Assembly: GCF_008728855.1 (NCBI RefSeq)
Contig: NZ_CP042906.1
Location: forward strand, 1,240,001 to 1,304,000
From: Hypericibacter terrae
GTDB lineage: Bacteria; Pseudomonadota; Alphaproteobacteria; Dongiales; Dongiaceae
DNA length: 64,000 bases
Direction of reading: 5' to 3'
This document shows, one piece after another, positions 1 to 9,799 of this stretch. Below the pieces are notes generated by a model. That model did not search any database, had not been told where the DNA came from, and worked only from the letters and a program-made list of their open reading frames with translations. The first letter of the stretch is position 1. Each line of letters opens with the position of its first letter. Position numbers and translations under genes: made by a program.

Positions 1-1
1 G

Positions 2-934
2 ATCGGCCGATTTGCGGAGGGTTGGCTCGAATATGAATGGCGCTGGAAGCGCAAGGCCGAGGCCACGAGGCGCAATCGTCCGATGCCCCAGCCTCTGTGG
101 GACGGCGCCCGGTCGCTTCCTGGCCGTCTCCTGATCTGGAACGAGCAGGGGGTGGGCGACGAGGTCATGTTCTCGAGCCTGTTGCCCGAGCTGGCGGGCG
201 GGGTCGATTGCGTGCTCGAATGCGATCCGCGGCTGGTTCCCTTGTTCCGCCGTTCCCTGGCGAAAATCGAGATCGTGGCGCGGCGGGAGCCCATGCCCGA
301 TCCGCTTCTGACGGGATCCGACATCGTGAGGCAGGCGCCGGCCGGCACGGTCGCGCGCTGGCTGCGGCCGGACCTGGCGAGCTTTGCCGGCAAGGGCGGC
401 GCCTATCTCGTTCCCGATCCGGCGCGGGTCGCGGCCTTGAAGAGCCGCTATCGCGAGGCGGGGTTCAATGTCGGCATCGCCTGGTTCACCAAGGCCGATC
501 AGCAGCAGGGGCGCGGCATCGAGCTGGAGCAGCTCGAGCCCCTGCTGTCGACGCCGGGCGTCCGCTTTGTCTCGGTCCAGTATGGCGATCACCGTGCCGC
601 GATCGCGGCGCTCAAGGAACGGACCGGCGTCGGGATCTTCGAGGATCCGTCGATCGACCAGTTGAAGGATCTGGACGGGTTCGCAGCGCAGCTCGCCGCA
701 CTCGACCTCGTCGTCACCATCGACAACAGCGCCGCGCATTTCGCCGGCGCCTTGGGCGTCCCCTGCTGGGTTCTGCTGCCCTTTCTGCCCGAATGGCGCT
801 GGCAGCGCGACCGGACCGATTCGATCTGGTGGTCCTCGCTGCGGCTCTTCCGGCAGAGCCGCCGGGGCGATTGGAGCGAACCGGTGGCCGCGCTTTCGGC
901 GGCGCTCCACGGCCGGCTGCAGGCGCGCTCATGA
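2..934 (+). CDS. TPR-linked glycosyltransferase-9-fold protein, C-terminal part (5' end outside window)
   Basis: The reading frame is open from the first bases of the window, so the N-terminus is missing. The visible part begins with an EGWLEYEWRW motif, the usual link between TPR repeats and the catalytic-like domain. It then carries WNEQGVGDEVMFSSLLPEL and, near the end, TIDNSAAHFAGALG. These motifs resemble the ADP-heptose:LPS heptosyltransferase (GT9) fold seen in TPR-glycosyltransferase fusions. The acceptor is unknown; a role in surface glycan or protein glycosylation is inference. Its stop overlaps the next start (ATGA), so the two are probably translationally coupled. It belongs to the same sequence subtype as modules 2 and 3 of the following gene, which suggests tandem duplication. 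Confidence 0.75.
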   Translation: MGRFAEGWLEYEWRWKRKAEATRRNRPMPQPLWDGARSLPGRLLIWNEQGVGDEVMFSSLLPELAGGVDCVLECDPRLVPLFRRSLAKIEIVARREPMPDPLLTGSDIVRQAPAGTVARWLRPDLASFAGKGGAYLVPDPARVAALKSRYREAGFNVGIAWFTKADQQQGRGIELEQLEPLLSTPGVRFVSVQYGDHRAAIAALKERTGVGIFEDPSIDQLKDLDGFAAQLAALDLVVTIDNSAAHFAGALGVPCWVLLPFLPEWRWQRDRTDSIWWSSLRLFRQSRRGDWSEPVAALSAALHGRLQARS

Positions 935-3900
935 CCGCACCGCAGCTGCCGGAGGCCCGGTTCGACGCGGCGCTGGCGCTCTACCGCGCGGGCGATCATG
1001 TGGCCGCCGCCGCGATGCTCGAGCGCGTGGTGGAGCATGAGCCGGACCGCGGCGAGGCCTGGCATCTCCTGGGCGTGATCCGGTCCCAGGCGCCCGATCA
1101 GGAAGGCGCGTTCGCGGCGCTGCAGCGAGCGGTCGCGCTCCGCCCGGAGGATGCCGAGATTCTCGGCAATCTGGCGCGCCTCCAGATCAAGCGGAAGCAA
1201 TATGGGGAAGCCGCGTCGTTGCTGCGGAAGGCGGTGGCGCTCGCGCCGCGCGACGCGGAGCTCTGGCGCAATCTGAGCCTGGCCCGGCGTCGGCAGGACG
1301 ACATCGGCGGGGCGGTCGAGGCGGCGCGCGAGGTTCAGGCGCTACGCCCCGACGATCCCGCGGCGGCGTTCGAGCTGGGCCTCGTTCTCGCGCGTGCCGG
1401 CGATCCGCGCGCCGCGCATGCGCAATATGTGAAGGCCGCGGCGCTGCGGCCGGATTCCGCGCCGTTCCAGGTTCAGCTCGCCGAATCGCTGCGCGGACTG
1501 GGACAGCTGGCGGCCGCCAAGACGGCGGCCGACCGGGCGGTCAAGCTCGACCCCGACTACGCCTCGGCTCATGCCGTGCAGGGCGACGTCCTGCGCGTGC
1601 TGGAGGATTTCAAGGGCGCTGCGGCGGCGCTCGATCGGGCTCTGGCGCTGGCGCCCAATCTGTTTCTGGGCAATTTCTACAAAGGCCTGCTCGAGAACGA
1701 TCTCTGCCGCGTCGACAGCGCCATCGCCCATCTGGACAAGGCGCTGGCGCTCGATCCCGATCACCCCGATCTCCACTGGAATCGGGCGGTCATGAATATC
1801 CGGCGCGGCGAATGGCGCGAGGGCTTCGCCGAATATGAGTGGCGCTTCCGCTCGAATCTGTTCGTCGGCGGTCCGCGTCCGCCCTTGCCGGTCCGTCCGA
1901 AACCCGCCGAGCTCGCTGGCAAGCGGGTGCTGCTGACGGCCGAGCAGGGTATCGGCGACGTGATCCAGTTCCTGCGCTATACGGCGCTGGTGGCGCAAGC
2001 CGGGGCCCATCCCATTCTGGAAGTTCCGGCCGAGCTTCTTGGTCTTGCGGCATCGACACCCGGCGCAACGGCGGTGATCGCGCGCGGGAGCGAGCCGCCG
2101 CCCCATGATATGGCGCTGCCCTTCATGAGCCTGCCCTACGTCTTCGCGACCGAGATCGCGACGACGCCGGCGACAACGCCTTACCTTCGTCCCGACCCCG
2201 TGGCGGTCGCCGCCTGGGCGAAGCGGCTCAAGGATCTGCCGCGGCCGCGGATCGGTCTCGCCTGGCAGGGCAACCCGCTTCACCGCAACGACCATAACCG
2301 CTCGATCGCGCTGACCCGGCTGAAGCCGCTGATCGAGAGCCTGCCCGCGGGCTGGATCAGCCTGCAAAAGGGCGCGGGCAGCGAGCAGATCGCGGCAGCG
2401 CGCCTCTCGGATCGTCTCCTGGATGCGGGCGCGGGCCTTCAGGACTTCGCCGACACGGCGGCCCTGCTCGACAATCTCGATCTCGTCGTCACCATCGACA
2501 GCGCGGTCGCGCATCTTTCGGGCGCGCTGGGCCGCGCGGTGCTGCTGCTATTGCCCTGGTCGCCCGACTTCCGCTGGATGCTCGATCGCGGCGACACGCC
2601 CTGGTATCCCACCATGCGCCTGCTGCGACAGGCGCGCCGGCGCGATTGGGCCGAGCCGCTGGCGGAGCTTCGATCGGTGCTGGTGAAGCGCTGGCCGCAT
2701 CTGGGCAAGACCGGCCCGGACGCCTCCCGGCCCGCCACGACGCGACAAATGGCGCCGCCGGCATTGCCGCCCGACGCGCAGTCCGCTGCCGAGACGACGA
2801 CGCTCGAGCGCGAGCTGATGCAGTCTCCGGACGATCCCCAGATTCTGGCGCGGTTGTCCACCCTCGAACGACGCCGGGGCCGGCTCGAGGCGGCCATCGA
2901 TCTCGCCCGGCGCGCGCTCCAGTCGGATGCGGCCTTCGTCCCCGGGCTGCTGGCTCTGGGTCACGCCTTGTCCGACCGGGGCGACAACGACGGGGCGGTC
3001 GCGGCCTATGAAGCGGCGTGGCGGCAGCAGCCCGACAACATCCTGGCTCTGACCAATCTCTCGACCTTGCGGCTGCGTCAGGCCACGGCTGCCGCCGAGG
3101 ATGCGCGCGAAGGAAGCGCCGGCCGCGTCGGTGGTTTGATCGAGGAGGCTCGCTCTCTGGCGCTGCGGGCCCGTGCGATCGATCCGGACTATGTGCCCGC
3201 CATCCTGGCGGTGGGCGCCGCCTGCATGCGGGCCCGCAATGTCGACGGCGCTGCCGAGGCCTATGACAGGGCGATCGCTCTCGAGCCCGGGAATGTGATC
3301 GCGCTCGTCAATCTGACCCTCATGCGCCTGGAGCAGTCGCGATCGGAGGAGGCGGAGGCGCTGGGCCGGCGCGCGGTCGCGGCCGATGCGGGCAACGCCC
3401 AGGCGCATTGGCATCTGGCGCTGGCCCTCATGGTCAACGGCAAACTGCGCGAGGGCTGGCCCCAATTCGCCTGGCGATGGGCGACCGACTTCACGGCGGT
3501 AGGGCGGCGCCATTGGCCCTGGCCCGAATGGCCGGGCGGACCGCTCGGCGGACGGCTTCTGGTCTGGAACGAGCAGGGCATCGGCGACGAGCTGATGTTC
3601 TCCAGCCTCCTGCCGGAGCTTTCGAAACAGGTCGATCTGGTGGTCGAATGCGACCCCCGGCTGCTCGATTTGTTCGGCCGGTCGCTCCCGGGCGTCACTC
3701 TGATTCCCCGCACCGGGGTTCCGCCCGAGACGCGCGAATGGCCCGCCGGCATCGTCGCCCAGATCGCAGCCGGCGATATCGCCCGCCATCTGCGCCCCGA
3801 TCTCGCCAGCTTCGCTGGGCAATCCGGCGCCTATCTGAAGCCCGATCCGGAACGCTCGAAGGCGATGCGACAGCGCTATGGCGGCGATCGCCCGCGCATC

Positions 3901-6900
3901 GGCCTCGCTTGGGACACCCGCGCCAAGCTGCATGGCGAGCGTCGCCGGATTCCGCTGGCGGATTTCCTGCCGCTCCTGCGCAACGAGCAGCTGCATGTCG
4001 TCAGCCTGCAATATGGCGACCACAGCGCCGAGATCGAAGCGGTCGCGGCCCAGGGTGCCGCGATCACCGTCGATCCGGCGGTCGATCCTCTCACCGATCT
4101 CGACGGCTTCGCCGCGCAGGTCGCTTCCCTCGACCTCGTCATCACGATCGACAACAGCACGGCGCATATGGCGGGCGCGCTGGGCGTGCCCTGCTGGGTT
4201 CTGATTTCCGATCCGCCGGAATGGCGCTGGATGCTCGACCGGGAGGATTGCGTCTGGTGGCCGTCACTCCGGTTGTTCCGGCAGCAACGCCCGGGCGAAT
4301 GGTCGACGCCGCTGGCCCGGTTGCAGGAGGCGCTGGCGCTGTGGATCGATCGCCGGGGCAAGGCTGTCCAAGCTCCGGTGTCGCGCCGTCCCACCGCTGC
4401 GGAGATGGAGGAGAAGGCCGCCGCCATCCGCCGCTACGAGCAATTGCGCGACGCGGGCCGGCTCGACGACGCGGCGGCCCAGCTCGAGACCATGCTCGCC
4501 CGATATCCGGAGGAGCCGGCCATCCTCACCGAGATCTCGGTCATCGATCGCAAGCGTCGCCGTCCGCAGGCGGCGGTGGCGGCGGCGCGGCGTGCGTTGG
4601 CCCGGAACGGCGGATTCCTGCCGGCCATGCTGGCCCTGGGGGCGGCGCTCTCCGATTTCGACCGGCATGACGAAGCGGCCGATCAGTATGAAAAGGCGCT
4701 GACGATCGAGCCCCGTCACGAGGTGGCGCTGCTGAATCTGTCGGCCCTGCGGCTGCGCCAGGGCCGGTCGATCGAAGCTGAGGAGCTCGGACGCCGGGCC
4801 GTCGAGGTCGCCCCCCAGCGCGCCCACTCGCATTGGCATCTGGCGCTCGCCTTGCTGACGAACGGAAAATATCGCGAGGGCTGGACCGAGTATGACTGGC
4901 GCTGGGCGACCGGGCTGCTGGACGCCGAAAAGCGCGACTGGCCCTGGCCCGCCTGGCAGGGCGAAGCCCTGGACGGCCGGCTCCTGGTCTGGAACGAGCA
5001 GGGCATCGGCGACGAGTTGATGTTCGCGAGCCTGCTGCCGGAGCTGCTCGGCAAGGTGAAGATCGCGGTCGAATGCGAGCAGCGCCTCGTGTCCTTGATG
5101 ACGCGATCGCTGCCGGGCATCCAGGTACTCGCGCGCCGCCCGGGACCGGTCATCGCCTCGGAATATCCCGGCGACATCGTCGCGCAATCCTCGGCCGGGG
5201 ACCTGATGCGCTATCTGCGCCCCGATCCGGCGAGCTTCGCCGGCCGCGGCGGTCCCTATCTGCAGGTGGATCCGAGACGCCGCGATGCGGCGCGCCGGCG
5301 CTACGGCCAGGATCGGCTGCGCGTCGGCATCGCCTGGTACACCGCCTCACTGAATGCCGGCACGAGCCGGGCCATCCCACTGCCGCTGCTGGAGCCGCTG
5401 CTGCGCATGCCGGGCGTGCGCTTCGTCAATCTGCAATATGGCGACCACAAGGCGGAGATCGCGGCGCTCGCGGCCCAAGGCATCGAGCTCTTTCAGGACC
5501 CGAGCTTCGATCAGATGACCGATCTCGAGGGCTTTGCGGCGCAGGTCGCGGCGCTCGATCTCGTCATCACCATCGACAACAGCACGGCCCATATGGCGGG
5601 AGCGCTCGGCGTGCCGTGCTGGGTGCTGCTGCCGAAGCCCGCGGAGTGGCGTTGGCTGCTCGATCGCAGCGACTGCCTCTGGTGGCCGAGCCTGAAACTC
5701 TTCCGTCAGGCGCAGTCGGGCGACTGGTCGGTCCCGCTCTCGCAGGTCCGGGAATCCTTCACGGGCTGGTTGCGCCGGCACGGCAAGACGGATGCCGGCT
5801 TCGACGAAGCGCTGCAGGCGTTCCAGGCGGGCCGCTTCGAGGACGCGCAGCAGCAGCTCGAGCGCCTGCTTCGGGAGCTTCCCGGTCACGCGATGGGCTG
5901 GCAATTGCTGGGCGTGATCCTCAGCCGGTCGGGCCCGCCGGAAGCGGCCCTGGAAGCGCTGCGCCGCGCGGTGGCGCTGGCGCCGGAGGATGGGCAGGCG
6001 GCGGAGAATCTCGGCAAGTTCCTGCTCTCGCAAAAGAGCTGGGGCGAAGCGGCCGAGCAGCTGGCGCGCGCGCAGGCCATCGCCGGTCCGCGTGCCGATC
6101 TCGCGGAAAAGCAGGCGGTGGCCCTGCTGGCGTTGCGACGCTTCGGCGAGGCGGCCGACGCGTTTGCGTCGGCGCGCGGGTTCAAGCCCGCCGATGCCGT
6201 GCTGGCGCGCCGTCATGTGGCGGCCCTGCGCGATGCCCGGCGCTTCGAGGAAGCGGCCGCGATCGTCCGCTCCCGGATCGAGCAGGCGCCCGACGATCTG
6301 GAGATGCTGGCTCAAGGGGTCGAGATCGAGCGGAGCCTCGCGCGGCCCGAGGCCGCTCTCGGGCTGGCGCAGCGGATGATCGCGCTGGCGCCTGACCGTG
6401 CCGCCGCGCACGCGGGCCTGGCCGTGGCGCTGGCCGATCTCGAGCGATGGGACGATGCCGCGGCCGCCTGCCGCCGGGCGCTGGCGCTGGAACCGGAGAA
6501 TGGGAATGCCGCTTCGATCCTCTGCGGCATCGAGACCCGCCGCGGCCATGCCGAGGCGGCGGAGCAGGCCGGTCGCGCGGCGGTCGCGCACGCCCCCGGC
6601 AATGCCATCGGGCATTGGAACTTCGCCCACGCGCTTCTGACCAACGGCGCGTTCCGCGAAGGATGGGCCGAGTATGAATGGCGCTGGCGGACCGGCATGC
6701 TCGACAAGGAAAAGCGCGATTGGCCCTGGCCGGAATGGCGGGGCGAGCCGCTGCAGGGCAAGCGATTGTTGGTTCATACGGAGCAGGGCTTCGGCGACGC
6801 GCTGCAATTCGTGCGTCTTCTGCCGTTGCTGAAGGCCCGGGGCGCGACGGTGCTATTGGAAGCCCAGCGGGAACTGATCGCGCTGTTCGCCGGCCTCGCC

Positions 6901-7593
6901 GGCGTCGATCGCCTGATCTCGCGCGGCGACGCCTTTCCCGCGGTCGATTTCCAGATCCCGCTGATGAGCCTGCCGCATAGCCTCGACCTCACGCTCGAGA
7001 CCATCCCGGCGTCCGTTCCCTATCTGGCGGCCGACCGGGCGAAGATCCAGCTCTGGGCGGCGCGGCTGGCCGATCGCGGGGCGCCTCGCATCGGCATCTG
7101 CTGGCAGGGCGGGCGCGGGCACGATGTCGACCGTTGGCGCTCGGCGTCGCTGGCCCTCTTCGCACCGCTGATCGACGCGGCACCGGCGGCCTCTTTCGTC
7201 TCCTTGCAGAAGCAGGACGATCTTGCCGAGATCGCCGCTGCCGGGATGGAAGGTCGGGTGCGATCGGTCGCGGCCGAGCTCGGCGACTTCGCCGATACGG
7301 CGGGGCTGCTCGCCAATCTCGATCTGGTGGTCACGGTCGACACGGCCGTCGGCCATCTCGCCGGCGCCATGGGCAAGCCCGTCTGGCTGATCCTGGCCGA
7401 GGCGCCCGACTTCCGCTGGATGCGCAATCGCGCGGACAGCCCCTGGTATCCGCATCATCGTCTGTTCCGGCAGCAGGATCGCGGCGACTGGCGTGCGCCG
7501 GTCGCCGGCATTGCCGCGGCATTGCCGCGATTTCTGGCGGAAATCCGGGACTCCCGAAATGCCGGGCCCGCGGTCACAAAGCTGAAAAATTAG
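931..7593 (+). CDS. Giant four-module TPR / glycosyltransferase-9-fold protein
   Basis: This 2220-residue protein repeats one plan four times: TPR helices, an EYEWR-like linker, then a GT9-like domain. The linkers start near residues 290, 839, 1314 and 1909. The EQGxGD motifs lie near 330, 880, 1353 and 1948. The TID/TVD-x-H motifs lie near 518, 1070, 1546 and 2133. Modules 1 and 4 have EQGIGDVIQF or EQGFGDALQF and longer TPR arrays. Modules 2 and 3 have WNEQGIGDELMF and TIDNSTAHMAGALG, like the upstream gene. I chose the ATG at 931 because it overlaps the upstream stop and begins the TPR region; the same frame is open further upstream but out of register with the preceding gene. The GT9 fold suggests sugar transfer; substrate and location are unknown. 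No signal peptide or membrane segment is evident, so it is probably cytoplasmic. Confidence 0.8.
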   Translation: MTAPQLPEARFDAALALYRAGDHVAAAAMLERVVEHEPDRGEAWHLLGVIRSQAPDQEGAFAALQRAVALRPEDAEILGNLARLQIKRKQYGEAASLLRKAVALAPRDAELWRNLSLARRRQDDIGGAVEAAREVQALRPDDPAAAFELGLVLARAGDPRAAHAQYVKAAALRPDSAPFQVQLAESLRGLGQLAAAKTAADRAVKLDPDYASAHAVQGDVLRVLEDFKGAAAALDRALALAPNLFLGNFYKGLLENDLCRVDSAIAHLDKALALDPDHPDLHWNRAVMNIRRGEWREGFAEYEWRFRSNLFVGGPRPPLPVRPKPAELAGKRVLLTAEQGIGDVIQFLRYTALVAQAGAHPILEVPAELLGLAASTPGATAVIARGSEPPPHDMALPFMSLPYVFATEIATTPATTPYLRPDPVAVAAWAKRLKDLPRPRIGLAWQGNPLHRNDHNRSIALTRLKPLIESLPAGWISLQKGAGSEQIAAARLSDRLLDAGAGLQDFADTAALLDNLDLVVTIDSAVAHLSGALGRAVLLLLPWSPDFRWMLDRGDTPWYPTMRLLRQARRRDWAEPLAELRSVLVKRWPHLGKTGPDASRPATTRQMAPPALPPDAQSAAETTTLERELMQSPDDPQILARLSTLERRRGRLEAAIDLARRALQSDAAFVPGLLALGHALSDRGDNDGAVAAYEAAWRQQPDNILALTNLSTLRLRQATAAAEDAREGSAGRVGGLIEEARSLALRARAIDPDYVPAILAVGAACMRARNVDGAAEAYDRAIALEPGNVIALVNLTLMRLEQSRSEEAEALGRRAVAADAGNAQAHWHLALALMVNGKLREGWPQFAWRWATDFTAVGRRHWPWPEWPGGPLGGRLLVWNEQGIGDELMFSSLLPELSKQVDLVVECDPRLLDLFGRSLPGVTLIPRTGVPPETREWPAGIVAQIAAGDIARHLRPDLASFAGQSGAYLKPDPERSKAMRQRYGGDRPRIGLAWDTRAKLHGERRRIPLADFLPLLRNEQLHVVSLQYGDHSAEIEAVAAQGAAITVDPAVDPLTDLDGFAAQVASLDLVITIDNSTAHMAGALGVPCWVLISDPPEWRWMLDREDCVWWPSLRLFRQQRPGEWSTPLARLQEALALWIDRRGKAVQAPVSRRPTAAEMEEKAAAIRRYEQLRDAGRLDDAAAQLETMLARYPEEPAILTEISVIDRKRRRPQAAVAAARRALARNGGFLPAMLALGAALSDFDRHDEAADQYEKALTIEPRHEVALLNLSALRLRQGRSIEAEELGRRAVEVAPQRAHSHWHLALALLTNGKYREGWTEYDWRWATGLLDAEKRDWPWPAWQGEALDGRLLVWNEQGIGDELMFASLLPELLGKVKIAVECEQRLVSLMTRSLPGIQVLARRPGPVIASEYPGDIVAQSSAGDLMRYLRPDPASFAGRGGPYLQVDPRRRDAARRRYGQDRLRVGIAWYTASLNAGTSRAIPLPLLEPLLRMPGVRFVNLQYGDHKAEIAALAAQGIELFQDPSFDQMTDLEGFAAQVAALDLVITIDNSTAHMAGALGVPCWVLLPKPAEWRWLLDRSDCLWWPSLKLFRQAQSGDWSVPLSQVRESFTGWLRRHGKTDAGFDEALQAFQAGRFEDAQQQLERLLRELPGHAMGWQLLGVILSRSGPPEAALEALRRAVALAPEDGQAAENLGKFLLSQKSWGEAAEQLARAQAIAGPRADLAEKQAVALLALRRFGEAADAFASARGFKPADAVLARRHVAALRDARRFEEAAAIVRSRIEQAPDDLEMLAQGVEIERSLARPEAALGLAQRMIALAPDRAAAHAGLAVALADLERWDDAAAACRRALALEPENGNAASILCGIETRRGHAEAAEQAGRAAVAHAPGNAIGHWNFAHALLTNGAFREGWAEYEWRWRTGMLDKEKRDWPWPEWRGEPLQGKRLLVHTEQGFGDALQFVRLLPLLKARGATVLLEAQRELIALFAGLAGVDRLISRGDAFPAVDFQIPLMSLPHSLDLTLETIPASVPYLAADRAKIQLWAARLADRGAPRIGICWQGGRGHDVDRWRSASLALFAPLIDAAPAASFVSLQKQDDLAEIAAAGMEGRVRSVAAELGDFADTAGLLANLDLVVTVDTAVGHLAGAMGKPVWLILAEAPDFRWMRNRADSPWYPHHRLFRQQDRGDWRAPVAGIAAALPRFLAEIRDSRNAGPAVTKLKN

Positions 7594-7687
7594 CCTCAAT
7601 TCTTTCTTAACCGGGACGGGCGTGAAGTCTCTCTCTGGAGGGCTCCGCGACCGTCGCGGGGACCCGCTTGGGAAAAGGTTCGGGAGA

Positions 7688-8467
7688 ATGAGCGACATCG
7701 AGCAATTGCGCCGGCGCGTCGAAGCGGCCGAGCGTCATTTCGGGGCGATCGGCGAGCAGCAGGGAAAATACCGCGCTCGCCTGATCCAGCTCATGGATCA
7801 GATCGAACAGCGCGCGGCGGAACGCGAAAGCGAGCTGAAGCGCTGCCTCGGTGAGCTGCAGCAGCTGCGCCGTGATCACGATCAGGTCAAGGCGATGCTG
7901 CAGGAGCTGCTGACCGCGATCGAGACCGGTCGCGGCGATACCCTCGTGTTGGCGTTCCGTGAAATGGATCGCAAGGCGAGCGCGCTGGTGGGCGAGGGAC
8001 TGGCGGACGAGGCACCGTTCGAGGCGAAATCGTCGGCCGACGAAGATGCCAGCTTCGACATACCTCATCGGGTCGCGGCGGATGTCGAGGATTTCGGCAA
8101 CGGCTTCGAGGATGTGACGCCCGAGACATTGGCCTCCGAGGACAGTGAGCTTCAGGCCGAATCCGGAATCGACCCCGCGTCGGATCGGTTCGAGGATGTG
8201 AGCGCCGAAACCCTCGCCGCCGAAGACATCGAGAATGAAACGACCGCAACCGGCGATGAGATCTTCCCGGAGGCCGAAGGCCATTCCGAGCTCAACCTCG
8301 AGATCAGCTTCACGCCGCCCACCGCCGCGCAATCCCCAGTGGCCGGGATCATCCAACGCATCGGCCAGCTGACCCGCGAGCTGGCGGAACAGCCGACCCC
8401 GAGCAAGGCACCCGCGGCGCCAGCCAAGCCGCCTGCGGTGTCCATCCGCCGGGCCGCGTCCCGGTAA
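7688..8467 (+). CDS. Coiled-coil protein with acidic, internally repeated middle
   Basis: I do not recognise a family. The 259-residue product starts with MSDIEQLRRRVEAAE and is predicted coiled coil to about residue 85, rich in Glu, Arg, Gln and Leu with heptad spacing. The middle is strongly acidic and has two copies of a short unit of the form FEDVxxETLAxED (near residues 138 and 169). The C-terminus is Ala/Pro-rich and basic. I prefer the ATG at 7688, preceded by AAAAGG and GGGAG, over an in-frame start at 7622 that adds 22 basic residues without coiled-coil character. It lies 94 bases after the giant TPR gene and may be cotranscribed. A scaffold or polar-localisation role is only a guess. 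Confidence 0.65.
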   Translation: MSDIEQLRRRVEAAERHFGAIGEQQGKYRARLIQLMDQIEQRAAERESELKRCLGELQQLRRDHDQVKAMLQELLTAIETGRGDTLVLAFREMDRKASALVGEGLADEAPFEAKSSADEDASFDIPHRVAADVEDFGNGFEDVTPETLASEDSELQAESGIDPASDRFEDVSAETLAAEDIENETTATGDEIFPEAEGHSELNLEISFTPPTAAQSPVAGIIQRIGQLTRELAEQPTPSKAPAAPAKPPAVSIRRAASR

Positions 8468-8493
8468 TTCAGGCAAAATTCCGCAGCCAATTC

Positions 8494-8519
8494 GGGGCCG
8501 ACCGCCTTCGGCCGGCCCC
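8494..8519 (+). terminator. GC-rich hairpin after coiled-coil gene
   Basis: A GGGGCCG arm pairs with CGGCCCC around an inner CCG/CGG stem and a CCTT loop, with one mismatch between the two stems. No T-tract follows, so it may stabilise the 3' end or act with Rho rather than be an intrinsic terminator. The rest of 8468-8813 holds only the promoter candidate at 8676. Confidence 0.4.
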
Positions 8520-8675
8520 GGCTGCGCACCGCGGCGGCCTGTCGCAGCAACCGGGCTCGGCCGCCGGGAACAAATCGGGGCTAGGACCACTTCCTTCCGT
8601 TAGACTTCCCTGCTCGCAACCGGTCGTTTCTCGCCTTGCCGGAAGTTGTCGGCGGCCCGGTTGCGTCGATCGGGG

Positions 8676-8706
8676 TTGACAGCCTTGCCCAAGCCGTTGC
8701 TAGAAC
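8676..8706 (+). promoter_or_regulatory. Candidate sigma-70 promoter for ferritin-like gene
   Basis: A perfect TTGACA box is followed after 19 bases by TAGAAC. The spacer is longer than the ideal 17, so the call is tentative. A transcript from here would have a leader of about 100 bases before the ATG at 8814. Confidence 0.4.
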
Positions 8707-8813
8707 ACCAGACACATATCCGAGGCCCCCGGGGGGACGACGACATTCTCGACGTGGCGATTGCCGGGGCCAGCACCTCCACACCATGGCTTGATTTGGC
8801 GTAAGGGCTTGGC

Positions 8814-9689
8814 ATGACGGATGACAGCACGTCGCCTGCGGCGGCCGGCCGATTGACCGCGGGCCGTCTCTCGGGCGGCCGGATCACATTGGGGACGGAA
8901 TCTCATAAGCAGCTGTTCTGCCGGATGCTGCTCGACACCCACGATCCCTATAAGCCCGCCGTCATCGAATGGCCCAGACTGGACGACGATGCCTTCGCCC
9001 GGCTGACCGGCCTGCCGATCTGGGACATGGCGGTGCGCTTCGAGGGCCAGGCCTCCATGGCGGTCCTGACCTATGCCGCCACCATCCAGGATCCGCTGCT
9101 GCGCGAAGCCGTCACGATGGATGGCAACGAAGAGGCGCGCCACAAGCTGGTCCTCAGCAAAATGGTCGAGTTCTACGGCATCAAGCTCGAAGCCGAGCCC
9201 GATTATCCGCCGCCGGCGGATCCCGAACATGCCTTCATGCAGACCGGCTATGGCGAATGTCTCGACAGTTTCTTCGCCTTCGGCCTGTTCGAGCTGGCGC
9301 GCCGGTCCGGCTTTTTCCCGCTCGAGCTGATCGAGACCTTCGAGCCGGTGATCCAGGAGGAATGCCGCCATATCCTGTTCTTCGTGAACTGGCGCGCCTG
9401 GCATCGCCGCCAGCTTCCCTGGCACCGGCGGCTCCTGTTCGATCTGCGCTGCATGCGCATCTTCGCCGGCCGTATCAGGGCCCGGATGGCGACCGCAAAG
9501 GATGTGGGCGGCAAAGAGAACTTCACCGCGACCAGCAGCAAGGCGATCGAGACCGACATCAAGGCCCGCGACCTGATGGCCTTGTGCCTGTCGGAGAACG
9601 ACCGGCGCATGGCGCGCTATGACGGCCGCCTGGCCCGCCCGCGGCTGGTGCCGACGCTGGTCCGGATTGCCCTGAAATTCATCCGCTGA
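8814..9689 (+). CDS. Ferritin-like di-iron domain protein
   Basis: The 291-residue protein shows a ferritin-like metal-ligand pattern: Glu78 in RFEGQA, Glu107/His110 in NEEARH, Glu148 in YGECLDSFF and Glu183/His186 in EECRH. The two ExxH pairs about 76 residues apart fit a four-helix bundle that binds two irons. Families of this kind include oxidases, hydroxylases and iron-handling proteins; the specific reaction cannot be told from sequence. The first 25 residues are low-complexity and probably disordered. The ATG has an AAGGG ribosome-binding site and a candidate promoter about 110 bases upstream. It appears monocistronic, with 110 bases before the oxoprolinase gene. Confidence 0.7.
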   Translation: MTDDSTSPAAAGRLTAGRLSGGRITLGTESHKQLFCRMLLDTHDPYKPAVIEWPRLDDDAFARLTGLPIWDMAVRFEGQASMAVLTYAATIQDPLLREAVTMDGNEEARHKLVLSKMVEFYGIKLEAEPDYPPPADPEHAFMQTGYGECLDSFFAFGLFELARRSGFFPLELIETFEPVIQEECRHILFFVNWRAWHRRQLPWHRRLLFDLRCMRIFAGRIRARMATAKDVGGKENFTATSSKAIETDIKARDLMALCLSENDRRMARYDGRLARPRLVPTLVRIALKFIR

Positions 9690-9799
9690 GGCGCATCTCG
9701 CCGGCGCTGACGGCGCCGTCGCCTTCCGTTACACTCCCGCCCTCCCTCGACCCTCCGCCTCGATGCCGGCGGATGAGCGATCTTGTGCAGGAGTGAGGC

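Noticed and set aside
35-931. Extension of the giant TPR protein upstream to position 37
   Set aside because: In that register the sequence is Arg-rich nonsense, while the overlapping register encodes a good GT9-fold domain ending at 934.
2548-4167. Antisense open frame across the giant TPR gene
   Set aside because: Same GC-driven shadow effect; no ribosome-binding site and no known motif.
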